In this document: piece after piece, positions 12,986-21,274 of the stretch | How the letters are laid out: each line of letters starts with the position of its first letter | Position numbering within the stretch: position 1 is the first letter of the stretch | NCBI RefSeq assembly: GCF_022760805.1 | Contig: NZ_JAIVFL010000001.1 | Coordinates: 2,542,001-2,606,000 of the forward strand | Length of the DNA stretch: 64,000 bases | Origin: Candidatus Mycolicibacterium alkanivorans | GTDB taxonomy: Bacteria; Actinomycetota; Actinomycetes; Mycobacteriales; Mycobacteriaceae | Direction: 5' to 3' | The notes under the pieces: generated by a model | What the model was told of the DNA's origin: nothing | What the model saw: the letters and a program-made list of their open reading frames with translations, nothing else | Databases searched by the model: none | Translations under genes and position numbers: made by a program

Positions 12986-13912
12986 CTACGTAGCGAAGAG
13001 CCGGTGCAGCTCGGTCAACCACGGGACGGCGACCGCGACGGTCGGGACGAACAGGACCGCCGCGGCGGCGGTGTATGCGGCCATCGACAGCCACCCGCTG
13101 TTGGGCCGGCCGGCCAGCCGCTGGACCCGGATCACCGTCGTGGGGCCGCCGGCGGCCAATGCACCCGACGGGGTGTGCCCCGCGGCGCAGGCGACCAGGG
13201 CCCGGGCCAGGGGAGCGGGTCCCGCGGCGCGCACCGCGGCATCATCGGCGAGCATCTCCACCAACAGCCGGACCGCGGCCAGCGCGCTACCGCTGCGAAC
13301 GAACCGGGGAAAGGCGGTGTGGGCGGCGATGAAAGCCTCGAGTACCAGGTCGTGGCGGGCGCGCAGGTGCGCACGTTCATGGCTGAGGATCGCGACGAGC
13401 TCGGGGTCGCTCAGCGCGGACAGTGTGCCCTCGCTGAGGATCACCCGGCTGCGCACACCGGGCAGGCAGTAGGCCAGCGGTTCGGAGACGTGCAGCACCC
13501 GAAGCCCGTTCATCCCGTGGCGGCAGTCACCGAGCAGGTCGACGACCGTCCGGTGGTGGGCACGGCGGCGTCGGGTGGCGATTGCGACCTGCACGACGGC
13601 AACCGCCAGGCGGCCGCCGATCAGCAGCGTCAGCGCGAAGACCGATACGTAGGCCAGCCACAGCGGCCAGCCCAGTACCTGGGTCTCGCTGGTGATGGTG
13701 GCGGTCGGCCGGCCATCGGGTCCGGGGACGAAAAGCCTGCTGGCAATGGCCAGTCCGGCGCTGAAGGCGGACAGGACGGCGGCGGCGGCGATCGACTGCC
13801 AGAGCACGATGGCGGCCCGGGGCGCGCGCATGGGCCAGGACGCCCGTGCCAGCAGGGCCGGCACGGGGCCGACAAGCAACAGCGCTACGAGAACGAAGGC
13901 CAGCGCGGACAC
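12986..13912 (-). CDS. blaR: M56-family membrane metallopeptidase, BlaR1-like
   Basis: The 308-residue protein has several hydrophobic segments (LAFVLVALLLVGPVPALLA at the N terminus, LWLAYVSVFALTLLIGGRLAVAVVQ in the middle, a C-terminal TAAAAVLFVPTVAVAVPW). The zinc-protease motif HERAH occurs within VAILSHERAHLRARHD. It lacks the large extracellular penicillin-binding sensor of staphylococcal BlaR1, as in Rv1845c. It starts with GTG 14 bp after the stop of blaI, so the two form an operon. It probably inactivates BlaI by proteolysis after a cell-wall signal. No beta-lactamase gene is present nearby. Confidence 0.92.
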   Translation of the reverse strand: MSALAFVLVALLLVGPVPALLARASWPMRAPRAAIVLWQSIAAAAVLSAFSAGLAIASRLFVPGPDGRPTATITSETQVLGWPLWLAYVSVFALTLLIGGRLAVAVVQVAIATRRRRAHHRTVVDLLGDCRHGMNGLRVLHVSEPLAYCLPGVRSRVILSEGTLSALSDPELVAILSHERAHLRARHDLVLEAFIAAHTAFPRFVRSGSALAAVRLLVEMLADDAAVRAAGPAPLARALVACAAGHTPSGALAAGGPTTVIRVQRLAGRPNSGWLSMAAYTAAAAVLFVPTVAVAVPWLTELHRLFAT

Positions 13913-13926
13913 GCTGACAGTGTCCC

Positions 13927-14343
13927 TCAGGCGATGGGGGCATCGCCAGCGGGCCAGGCTGAGCGGTCCTTGGACTCCAGTTCGGCCAGCGCCCGGCGCA
14001 ACGCCTCGGCTTCGTCGGCGCCCACACGCTCGACGAAATACACCAGCGCCGCCTGCCGGCTACCGGAGTCGGAGGCCTGGTCCAGCGCGTCCACCATCAA
14101 GCCGGCCACCAGCTCGTCGCGGCCGTGGACCGGTGCGTACCGGTGTGCCCGGTCGTCACGAATCTGAGAGACGAGGTTCTTGCGGGCCAACCGCTGCAGG
14201 ACCGTCATCACCGTGGTGTAGGCCAGGTCGCGTTCGGCGGAGAGGGCCTCATGCACCTGGCGGACCGTCAGCGGCTCGCCGGCGGCCCACAGGTGATCCA
14301 TCACCGCGCGTTCGAGTTCGCCGAGACGAGTCAACTTAGGCAT
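13927..14343 (-). CDS. blaI: BlaI/MecI/CopY family transcriptional repressor
   Basis: The 138-residue protein has an N-terminal winged helix (LGELERAVMDHLWAAGEPLTVRQVHEALS, then LAYTTVMTVLQRLARKNLVSQIRDDRAHRY). A C-terminal dimerisation part (LVAGLMVDALDQAS, FVERVGADEAEALRRALAELE) is of the size expected for the family. In M. tuberculosis BlaI (Rv1846c) represses blaC and its own operon and also affects ATP synthase genes. It is followed by blaR on the same strand and divergent from a thioesterase gene, with 87 bp between the two starts. Confidence 0.94.
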   Translation of the reverse strand: MPKLTRLGELERAVMDHLWAAGEPLTVRQVHEALSAERDLAYTTVMTVLQRLARKNLVSQIRDDRAHRYAPVHGRDELVAGLMVDALDQASDSGSRQAALVYFVERVGADEAEALRRALAELESKDRSAWPAGDAPIA

Positions 14344-14374
14344 ATCCGTTCATCTCCAAAAGCACTGAAGTCAA

Positions 14375-14404
14375 GCGTACTCCCGGTTACTACCGGGCGT
14401 CGTA
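14375..14404. promoter_or_regulatory. Candidate BlaI operator in the blaI/thioesterase intergenic region
   Basis: The divergent region contains CCCGG-TTACTA-CCGGG (14382-14397), a perfect 5-bp inverted repeat flanked by TAC upstream and GTA downstream (14379 and 14401). Both BlaI autoregulation and a dyad in this position are expected for the family. The site does not exactly match the operator I remember, so the assignment is inference from position and symmetry. Confidence 0.35.
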
Positions 14405-14430
14405 TCCAACTTGCCTGTAAACACAAGGGC

Positions 14431-14844
14431 ATGCCACAAGAGGAGTCGCTGACCGAGAAGATCGCCTTCGACGCACCGTTCGACAACCTGCTCGGACTGG
14501 AGTTCACCGAGCTGACCGTGGACGGCGCCAAGGCGCGGCTACAGGTACAGCCCAAGCTGTTGCAGCCGATGGGCATCGTCCACGGCGGCGTGTACTGCGC
14601 GATGATCGAGTCGATGGCCAGCACGTCGGCCTTCGTCTGGCTGTCCGCCAACGGCGGCGGCAACGTCGTCGGGGTCAACAACAACACCGACTTCCTGCGC
14701 GCCATCGGCTCGGGCACGGTCTACGGCGTCTCCGAGCCGGTGCACCGGGGCCGCCGCCAGCAGTTGTGGCTGGTGACCATCCGCGACGAGCAGGACCGCA
14801 TCGTCGCCCGCGGCCAGGTGCGTCTGCAGAATCTCGAGGCCTGA
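14431..14844 (+). CDS. Hotdog-fold PaaI-type acyl-CoA thioesterase (Rv1847-like)
   Basis: The 137-residue protein shows the PaaI/HGG-motif pattern. PMGIVHGGVYCAMIESMAS contains the HGG active-site turn, followed by the long hotdog helix. GVNNNTDFLRAIGSGTVYGVSEPVHRGRRQQLW and the C-terminal RGQVRLQN complete the fold. It should hydrolyse an acyl- or aroyl-CoA, but the substrate cannot be read. The start at 14431 is an ATG with few upstream signals (ACAAGGGC). The upstream open frame is not used because it runs through blaI. It is divergent from blaI and may share its operator. Confidence 0.9.
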   Translation: MPQEESLTEKIAFDAPFDNLLGLEFTELTVDGAKARLQVQPKLLQPMGIVHGGVYCAMIESMASTSAFVWLSANGGGNVVGVNNNTDFLRAIGSGTVYGVSEPVHRGRRQQLWLVTIRDEQDRIVARGQVRLQNLEA

Positions 14845-14887
14845 TGGCCCGCGGTGGCAGCATCTCCACCTGGCAGGGCGAGCGGCT

Positions 14888-16258
14888 CTACTCCTGACGG
14901 CCGGACAGCTTGAGCACCAGCCGCGCCCCACCCAGCGGGCTGGTATCCAAACACGCTGTGCCGCCGTGTAATTCGGCTTGCTGTGCGACAAGGGCCAGCC
15001 CGAGGCCGGATCCCGAGCGGGACGCCGTCGAGCCGCGGGAGAACCGCTCGAACACCGCGGCCCGCTCGTGCTCCGGCACGCCGCTGCCGTTGTCGTCGAC
15101 GGTGATCTCGACACCCTCGGCCGAGCTGGTGACCGCCAGCCGCACCTCGGTGGCCCCGCCGTGCTTGACCGCGTTGGCGATCGCGTTGTCGATCACCAGC
15201 CGCAGGCCGACCGGAAGCCCGACCATCAACACCGCCGGCGAGGGCACCAGCGACACCTTCAGCTCCGGGAAGGTCCGTTCGGCGTCGTGCGCGGCCCGGT
15301 CCAACAGGTCGGCGATGTCGAACGGCACGAAGTCGTCGGCCGTGGTCAGCTCGCCCTGCGCCAGGCGCTCGAGTGCGGTGAGGGTGGCTTCGATGCGGCT
15401 CTGGGTGCGCATCACGTCGCCGATTACTTCGTTGCGCTGCTCGGCAGCCAGATCCAGCGTGGCGAGCACCTCGAGGTTGGTCCGCATCGCCGTCAGGGGA
15501 GTCCGCAGTTCGTGGGAGGCCACGGCGGCGAAGTCACGGGCGGACTCCAGGGCGGCCTTGGTGCGGGCCTGCTCGTCGCCGATGCGGGCCAGCATCCCCT
15601 CGACCGCCTCGGCGATCTCCACCGCCTCGCGCACCCCGCGCACCTGCACCTCGTCGGGGTTGGATTGCGCGTTGATGGCGCGGGCCTGCTGGGCCAGCAG
15701 CCGGAACGGATTGACCATGATCAGCGAGATCAGCCACCCCACCACGACGGTGCCGATGATGACCCCGGCACAGATGAGCAGCACCCGCAGGTGCAGTTCG
15801 TTGATGCGGTGCTTGGTCTCGGCAAGGGGTGCTCCCAGCGCGATCGTCGCGCCGGACACCGAGAACGTCCGCACCCGGTACTCGACGCCGTCGATCGTGG
15901 TGTTGGCGTAGCCGTTGGCCAGCTCGGGCAGGACGACGTCGGGCGGCACCGAGATGGCCATGCCGCCGACGCGAACGGTGCGCACCAGGTTGCCGTCCGG
16001 GGTGGTGGTTCCTTCGGCCGGCGGCCGGGTGCTGGACAGCAGTGAGCTGAAGTCGCCCAGGCTACTCACCGAGTCCAGCCGTCGGTCGAGCTGGCTGTAC
16101 TGGTCGTTGGTGACGCCGACCCACACCCAGATACCGAGCGTCAGCACCAGCGCGACCACCGACAGGGCGGCGACGATGACGATGGTGCGCAACGACAGCA
16201 CCCGCGTCGGCAACCGCTGCAGCGCCCGGTAGACGAACTCGTCGGGCCTCACGACCAC
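14888..16258 (-). CDS. Orphan PrrB-like sensor histidine kinase
   Basis: The 456-residue protein has an N-terminal membrane helix (IVIVAALSVVALVLTLGIWVWVGV), a periplasmic sensor region of about 120 residues and a second helix (VLLICAGVIIGTVVVGWLISLIMV). A HAMP segment, a HisKA domain with phospho-acceptor FAAVASHELRTPLTAMRTNLEVL, and an HATPase domain (DNAIANAVKHGG, DDNGSGVP, GSGLGLALVAQQAELHGG) follow. By memory it closely resembles M. tuberculosis PrrB (Rv0902c) along its whole length. No response regulator flanks it, so the partner must be elsewhere, perhaps PrrA. The most upstream usable start is the GTG at 16258. It sits where M. tuberculosis carries the urease operon. Confidence 0.9.
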   Translation of the reverse strand: MVVRPDEFVYRALQRLPTRVLSLRTIVIVAALSVVALVLTLGIWVWVGVTNDQYSQLDRRLDSVSSLGDFSSLLSSTRPPAEGTTTPDGNLVRTVRVGGMAISVPPDVVLPELANGYANTTIDGVEYRVRTFSVSGATIALGAPLAETKHRINELHLRVLLICAGVIIGTVVVGWLISLIMVNPFRLLAQQARAINAQSNPDEVQVRGVREAVEIAEAVEGMLARIGDEQARTKAALESARDFAAVASHELRTPLTAMRTNLEVLATLDLAAEQRNEVIGDVMRTQSRIEATLTALERLAQGELTTADDFVPFDIADLLDRAAHDAERTFPELKVSLVPSPAVLMVGLPVGLRLVIDNAIANAVKHGGATEVRLAVTSSAEGVEITVDDNGSGVPEHERAAVFERFSRGSTASRSGSGLGLALVAQQAELHGGTACLDTSPLGGARLVLKLSGRQE

Positions 16259-16346
16259 GACGGTTCACCGTCGCCCGGCGCGACGGACTCACAGCGGACA
16301 ATCACGCCGACCACCTTAGAGTGCGCCGGCGAACCAGGTGCGACGG

Positions 16347-16709
16347 CTAGGCGTTGGGGACGAGCGGGCGCTGTCCGATGCCGCACCGATTGCGGAAGTC
16401 GGTCGACGGCTGGCGGATGTTGTCCAGGTCGGCGCGGATCGACGGATTCGCGTCCAGGTACCCCTGGGTCCGGGCCGCGACCTCCTTCTTCGGCAGGCCC
16501 TGCAGGCTGGTGAAGAAGTTGTTGACGTCCGGATGACTGAACAGGTATGCCGCCATCGCCGCGGACACGCCGGACATGATGCCGGTCATGTCTGCGGTGG
16601 TGCAGTTCGGCGGCGGGGCGGCCGCGGCGGGGCCCGTCATGCTCAGCAACACCGCACCTGCGCCCAGCGCTGCCGCGGCTACGCGACGCACAGAACGACT
16701 TGATGACAT
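16347..16709 (-). CDS. Secreted hemophore-family protein (Rv0203-like)
   Basis: The 120-residue product begins MSSSRSVRRVAAAALGAGAV with a typical signal peptide ending near AAAAPPP. The mature domain reads CTTADMTGIMSGVSAAMAAYLFSHPDVNNFFTSL and ends with a second conserved cysteine in FRNRCGIGQRP, the layout of the mycobacterial heme-binding hemophore family. I prefer the ATG at 16709 to the longer frame because a GAGGGGG ribosome-binding site precedes it. It is downstream of ndh and upstream of the orphan kinase on the same strand. Its likely role is extracellular heme capture. Confidence 0.85.
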   Translation of the reverse strand: MSSSRSVRRVAAAALGAGAVLLSMTGPAAAAPPPNCTTADMTGIMSGVSAAMAAYLFSHPDVNNFFTSLQGLPKKEVAARTQGYLDANPSIRADLDNIRQPSTDFRNRCGIGQRPLVPNA

Positions 16710-16849
16710 GGGGCCCCCTCGGTTTGGAGTTGTATTCGCTGATGATGGTAGGGCATGCGCGGTGCGTGACACGGTGCTTTCGCCGCCGCTGGCGGGTGAT
16801 CCTCAGCCAACAGGAAGCTGACGGCCAATCGGGGCAACGACTTTCGGAG

Positions 16850-18220
16850 TCAGGAAGCAGCCTTCTCGTCTTCGACGCAGGCCGCGATCTCCTCGAGCTG
16901 TTCGATCCTGGTACGGGCGTAGGCTTGCTGTTCGGTGATCGTCAGCTGGCCGCGCTGGCTGCCGATGAAGGTGCCGATCCACGACAGCGCGGTGGTGAGC
17001 CGCGCCCTGAACCCGACCAGGTAGATCAGGTGCAGGAACAACCACGCCAGCCAGGCGAAGTAGCCGCTGAACTCGATTCGGCCGACCTTGGCCACCGCCG
17101 AGTAGCGTGACACGGTGGCCATCGAGCCCTTGTCGAAGTACTCGAACGGCTCGCGGGCGGCCGGGTCGGCGCCCTTGAGTTCGGCCTTGATCTGCTTAGC
17201 GGCATAGCGGGCGCCCTGGATCGCGCCCTGCGCCATGCCGGGAACGCCGTCGACGAAGGCCATGTCGCCGACGACGAAGACGTTGGGATGCCCCGGAACG
17301 GTCAGGTCCGGCAGCACCTTGACCCGGCCGGCCCGGTCGATCTCGGCGCCGGACTGGTCGGCGATGATCTTGCCCAGCGGGCTGGCCGAGACACCGGCCG
17401 ACCACACCTTGGTCGCAGCCTCGATGCGGTTGATCGTGCCGTCGCTGTGTTTGACGGTGATGCCGTTGCGGTCGACGTCGGTGACCATGGCTCCGAGTTG
17501 AATCTCCACGCCCAGCTTCTCCAGCCGCGCGGCCGCCTTCTGACCCAGCTTCTCGCCCATCGGTGGCAGCACCGCCGGTGCGGCGTCGAGCAGGATCACC
17601 CTGGCCTCGGTGGGGTCGATGTGACGGAACGCGCCCTTGAGGGTGTGATCCGCCAATTCGGCGATCTGCCCGGCCATCTCCACGCCGGTCGGGCCGGCGC
17701 CGACCACGACGAAGGTCAGGAGCTTCTCGCGGCGTTCCGGGTCGCTGGATCGCTCGGCCTGCTCGAAGGCACCGAGGATCCGTCCGCGCAGTTCCAGCGC
17801 GTCGTCGATGGTCTTCATGCCGGGCGCCCACTCGGCGAAGTGGTCGTTGCCGAAGTACGACTGACCGGCCCCGGCGGCCACGATGAGCGTGTCGTAGGGC
17901 GTGCGGTAGGTGTGGCCCAGCAGGATCGAGTCGACGGTCTGGTTCTTCAGGTCGACATGGGTGACCTCGCCGAGCAGGACCTGGCAGTTCTGCTGGTTGC
18001 GCAGCACCACGCGGGTGGGCGGGGCGATCTCGCCCTCGGAGATGATGCCCGTCGCCACCTGGTACAGCAGCGGTTGGAACAGGTGGTGGGTGGTCTTGGC
18101 GATCAGCTTGATGTCGACATCGGCACGCTTGAGCTTCTTGGCGGCAGTGAGCCCGCCGAAGCCGGATCCGATGATGACGACCTTGTGCTTATCCGATGGG
18201 GTGGCACCGGGGTGGGTCAT
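16850..18220 (-). CDS. ndh: Type II NADH:quinone dehydrogenase
   Basis: The 456-residue non-proton-pumping dehydrogenase feeds electrons from NADH into menaquinone. Two dinucleotide folds are visible: FAD-binding VVIIGSGFGGLTAAKKL at the N terminus and NADH-binding FVVVGAGPTGVEMAGQIAEL in the middle. FVVGDMAFVDGVPGMAQGAIQGARYAAKQI is the second FAD contact. The C-terminal FAWLAWLFLHLIYLVGFRARLTTALSW forms the membrane-associating helices. Length and motifs match Rv1854c. The M. tuberculosis neighbour Rv1855c is absent here. The 140 bp downstream before the hemophore gene show no gene. Confidence 0.96.
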   Translation of the reverse strand: MTHPGATPSDKHKVVIIGSGFGGLTAAKKLKRADVDIKLIAKTTHHLFQPLLYQVATGIISEGEIAPPTRVVLRNQQNCQVLLGEVTHVDLKNQTVDSILLGHTYRTPYDTLIVAAGAGQSYFGNDHFAEWAPGMKTIDDALELRGRILGAFEQAERSSDPERREKLLTFVVVGAGPTGVEMAGQIAELADHTLKGAFRHIDPTEARVILLDAAPAVLPPMGEKLGQKAAARLEKLGVEIQLGAMVTDVDRNGITVKHSDGTINRIEAATKVWSAGVSASPLGKIIADQSGAEIDRAGRVKVLPDLTVPGHPNVFVVGDMAFVDGVPGMAQGAIQGARYAAKQIKAELKGADPAAREPFEYFDKGSMATVSRYSAVAKVGRIEFSGYFAWLAWLFLHLIYLVGFRARLTTALSWIGTFIGSQRGQLTITEQQAYARTRIEQLEEIAACVEDEKAAS

Positions 18221-18371
18221 TTTCGCTCCTCAACGACTTGCACAGGACACCCCTACGGTAGTCGCCCTGCCCGCAGACTTCGCGTCGGTCCCGGATCGGC
18301 CTACGTGATGTCAGCCACCGTCGAATCGTTACCGAGCCGACAATATTCATCGTCGGCGAACGGCCGGTGAA

Positions 18372-19043
18372 TCAGTCGAAGCTGGCCAGCGCACCGCGGC
18401 TGACGTGCAGTGTCTGACCGGTGATGTGACGCGCCGCGGGGGTGGTCAAAAAGAGCGCGAGGCGGCAGATTTCGGCAGCCACCGACGGCGGTGTGGTGCT
18501 CAGCCCGTCGTAGGACGGCTCCGCGCCGTGGCCGCAGGCCACCGTGTTGACGGTGATCCCGCGGGTGCCGAAGTGGTCGGCCCGGCCGGCGGTCCAGTTG
18601 GACAGTGCGGCCTTGACCGCGGCCTCGGCGCTGCCGTCGCGCGGGTTCTCCGGCGCGACGGTGACGACGGCGCCACCGGAACGCAGGTGGTCGCCGATGT
18701 TCTGAACGAGCAGGACGGCCGAGACGACCGTGGCGTCCAGGGTGGCGCGCCAGGCGCTGGCGGTGTCGGCAAGCGTGTAGGTGCGCGGGTCACCGCCGAC
18801 CCAGTGCGGCGCGGGCACGTGCACGATGGTGTCGAGGTGGTGCGGGAACTGGCTGCGCGCCTGGGCCAGGGCCGACGGGTCGGTCGTGTCGCAGACGATG
18901 GCGTCGACTTCGAGTTCCTTGGCCGCGACCTCGAGGTCGTCTCGGCGGGCGCCGCTGATGACGACCTTGTGGCCGGCGTCGCGGAAGCCTTCTGCGACGA
19001 TTCGACCCAGTTCGGTATCGCCGCCGGTGACCAGCACGTCCAT
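18372..19043 (-). CDS. Short-chain dehydrogenase/reductase family protein (Rv1856c-like)
   Basis: The 223-residue protein starts [20 protein letters not shown], a variant of the glycine-rich Rossmann motif. It contains the SDR central part ([60 protein letters not shown]). The usual YxxxK catalytic pair is not evident: the segment where YxxxK is expected reads [11 protein letters not shown], with a lysine but no tyrosine. Reductase activity is therefore doubtful. I start at the ATG 19043 because GAGGAGG lies 9 bases upstream. It is divergent from modB. Position matches Rv1856c. Confidence 0.85.
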   Translation of the reverse strand: MDVLVTGGDTELGRIVAEGFRDAGHKVVISGARRDDLEVAAKELEVDAIVCDTTDPSALAQARSQFPHHLDTIVHVPAPHWVGGDPRTYTLADTASAWRATLDATVVSAVLLVQNIGDHLRSGGAVVTVAPENPRDGSAEAAVKAALSNWTAGRADHFGTRGITVNTVACGHGAEPSYDGLSTTPPSVAAEICRLALFLTTPAARHITGQTLHVSRGALASFD

Positions 19044-19179
19044 CGCCTTTGACCTCCTCGTGCCCAATGCTGGGATTCCAGTGTTCGCAGAGGAATGTTA
19101 CTGGACAGTAGCTAAAGGTGCTAATGCGGCTCCGACACGATCCGGACACGAGGTCGCGTTTCGCCCTAAAGTGAGCCCA

Positions 19180-19992
19180 ATGAGGCGGATCGGGACGCCC
19201 GGGGCCAGCATCTGGCTGCCGGGCTGGGTGTACGCCCCGGCCGTCCTCGGTGCGGGGTTCGTGGTGCTGCCGCTGGTGGCGATGGCGGTGAGGGTCGACT
19301 GGCCGCAGTTCTGGCCGCTGATCACCAGCACGCCCTCGCAGGCCGCCCTGCTGCTGAGCCTGCGCACCGCCGTGGCCAGCACGGTGTTGTGCGTGTTGGT
19401 GGGCGTGCCGATGGCACTGGTGCTGGCCCGCAGCGACGGCCGAGTTGTCCGGGCGTTGCGGCCGCTGATCCTGCTGCCGCTGGTGCTGCCGCCGGTGGTC
19501 GGCGGCATCGCGCTGCTGTATGCCTTCGGCCGGATGGGATTGCTGGGCCAGTACCTGGAGACCGCGGGGATCCGCATCGCTTTCAGCACGACGGCGGTGG
19601 TGCTGGCGCAGACATTCGTCTCGCTGCCCTTCCTGGTGATCGCGCTGGAAGGTGCCGCCCGGACCGCCGGCGCCGACTACGACCTGGTGGCCGCGACGCT
19701 GGGGGCCCGCCCGGCGACGGTGTGGTGGCGGGTCACGCTGCCGCTGCTGGCACCCGGCCTGGTCTCGGGTGCGGTGCTGGCCTTCGCCCGCTCGCTGGGC
19801 GAGTTCGGCGCGACGCTCACCTTCGCCGGGTCCCGGCAGGGCGTCACCCGGACGCTCCCGCTGGAGATCTACCTTCAGCGCGAAGCCGACCCCGACGCCG
19901 CGGTGGCCCTGTCGATCCTGCTGGTCGCCGTGGCCGCCGTCGTCGTCCTCGCCGTGGGCGCCAGGCGGTTGTCCGGCTGGAACTCCGCATGA
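19180..19992 (+). CDS. modB: Molybdate ABC transporter permease
   Basis: The 270-residue membrane protein has about five or six hydrophobic helices ([80 protein letters not shown]). The cytoplasmic EAA loop reads [33 protein letters not shown], which docks the ATPase. An ATG at 19180 follows an in-frame GTG at 19171; either may be used. modC starts 6 bp after the stop, so this is an operon. In M. tuberculosis modA (Rv1857) lies upstream; here the SDR gene is directly adjacent and no periplasmic binding protein is encoded. Confidence 0.93.
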   Translation: MRRIGTPGASIWLPGWVYAPAVLGAGFVVLPLVAMAVRVDWPQFWPLITSTPSQAALLLSLRTAVASTVLCVLVGVPMALVLARSDGRVVRALRPLILLPLVLPPVVGGIALLYAFGRMGLLGQYLETAGIRIAFSTTAVVLAQTFVSLPFLVIALEGAARTAGADYDLVAATLGARPATVWWRVTLPLLAPGLVSGAVLAFARSLGEFGATLTFAGSRQGVTRTLPLEIYLQREADPDAAVALSILLVAVAAVVVLAVGARRLSGWNSA

Positions 19993-19998
19993 GCGCCG

Positions 19999-21099
19999 AT
20001 GGCTGAGCTGCACGTCGGGGCCGCGGTGCGGCAACGCGGGCTCGACGTCGAATTCGACGTCGCTGCCGGAGAGGTGCTGGCCGTTCTCGGCCCCAACGGA
20101 GCCGGCAAGTCGACCACGATGGACGTGATCGCCGGTCTGCTGCGGCCCGATACGGGTGTCGTACGGGTCGGCGGACGGACGCTCACCGACACCTCAGCCG
20201 GTATCCAGGTGGCCGCCCACGACCGTCGGGTCGGACTGCTGCTGCAGGATCCGCTGCTGTTTCCGCACCTGAGCGTGCAGGCCAACGCCGAGTTCGCACC
20301 GCGAAGCCGGGGAGCGGGCCGGGCGAAGGCCCGGCGGGCCGCCGCCCGCTGGCTGGCCGATGTGGGCGTGGCGGACCTGGCCGCCCGCAAACCCGGGGAA
20401 TTGTCAGGCGGGCAGGCCAAGCGGGTGGCGATCGCGCGCGCGCTGGCGGCCGAGCCGGAGGTTCTGCTGCTCGACGAACCGCTGGCCGGGCTCGACATCG
20501 CCGTCGCCGCGTCGGTGCGGGCGGTGCTTCGCCGGGTCTCGGCCACCGACGGGCGCGCGACCGTCCTGATCACCCATGACCTGCTCGACGTCCTGACCCT
20601 GGCGGATCGGGTGATGGTGATCGAAGGGGGCGCGGTAGCCGAGATCGGGCCGGTCGCCGAGGTGCTCGCCGCCCCGCGGAGCCTGTTCGGGGCACGCATT
20701 GCGGGTGTGAACGTGGTGCGCGGCGTCCTGGACGGCCCGCACACCGTGCGCGCGGCCGACGGCACACCGTGGCACGGCACCCCCGCAGAGGATCTGGCCG
20801 AGCAGTCGGCCGTGATCGCGGTGTTCACCCCGGCGGCGGTGGCGGTGTACCGCGACCAGCCGGCCGGCAGCCCGCGCAACTGCGTGAAGGTGACCGTCGC
20901 CGAACTCGACGCCAACGGCGCGACGGTGCGGGTTCGCGGTGGCCAGCAGGCCGACGGCGCGCCTGGACTTGCCGCCGATATCACCGCCGAGGCCGCCGCG
21001 GACCTTCGACTGACTGCCGGGGACGCGGTGTGGTTCAACGTCAAAGCCCAGGAGGTGGGCCTTCACCCCGCGGCGCGCCCCACTGTGCGACAGCTGTGA
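19999..21099 (+). CDS. modC: Molybdate ABC transporter ATP-binding protein with TOBE domain
   Basis: The 366-residue ATPase has Walker A GPNGAGKST, Q-loop LLLQDPLLFPH, ABC signature LSGGQAKRVAIARAL, Walker B VLLLDEPLAGLD and H-loop ITHD. The C-terminal part (NCVKVTVAELDANGATVRVRG to the end) is a TOBE/Mop-type domain, which in ModC proteins binds oxyanion and regulates transport. It follows modB after 6 bp and probably forms ModB2C2 with it. Because ModA is missing locally, the complex must use a binding protein encoded elsewhere, or transport may be impaired. Confidence 0.93.
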   Translation: MAELHVGAAVRQRGLDVEFDVAAGEVLAVLGPNGAGKSTTMDVIAGLLRPDTGVVRVGGRTLTDTSAGIQVAAHDRRVGLLLQDPLLFPHLSVQANAEFAPRSRGAGRAKARRAAARWLADVGVADLAARKPGELSGGQAKRVAIARALAAEPEVLLLDEPLAGLDIAVAASVRAVLRRVSATDGRATVLITHDLLDVLTLADRVMVIEGGAVAEIGPVAEVLAAPRSLFGARIAGVNVVRGVLDGPHTVRAADGTPWHGTPAEDLAEQSAVIAVFTPAAVAVYRDQPAGSPRNCVKVTVAELDANGATVRVRGGQQADGAPGLAADITAEAAADLRLTAGDAVWFNVKAQEVGLHPAARPTVRQL

Positions 21100-21189
21100 G
21101 GACGGCCCGCCGCCGGTCACCGGAGCCGGGGCCGGGTTGCCGGAACGGACTGCTGGTACCGGCCGCTGAACTGGTCTGTTGCGAAAATT

Positions 21190-21267
21190 TGTGGATTCAC
21201 CACAGCGGCGCCATGCACCACATCGTGAGCAGGCCACACTTGCGTCACGGCTGTAACACGGTAGGTT
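21190..21267 (+). promoter_or_regulatory. Candidate apa promoter with upstream palindrome
   Basis: A -35-like TTGCGT (21240-21245) and a -10-like TAGGTT (21262-21267) are separated by 16 bases. The -10 lies only 7 bases before the apa ATG, so the transcript would be leaderless or nearly so. A perfect dyad TGTGG-ATTCA-CCACA at 21190-21204 lies about 40 bases upstream of the -35 and could bind a regulator. Confidence 0.4.
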
Positions 21268-21274
21268 CATCGCC

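Noticed and set aside
16347..16772. Longer version of the hemophore ORF starting at 16772
   Set aside because: The extra 21 residues precede a proper signal peptide and lack a ribosome-binding site; the ATG at 16709 has GAGGGGG.
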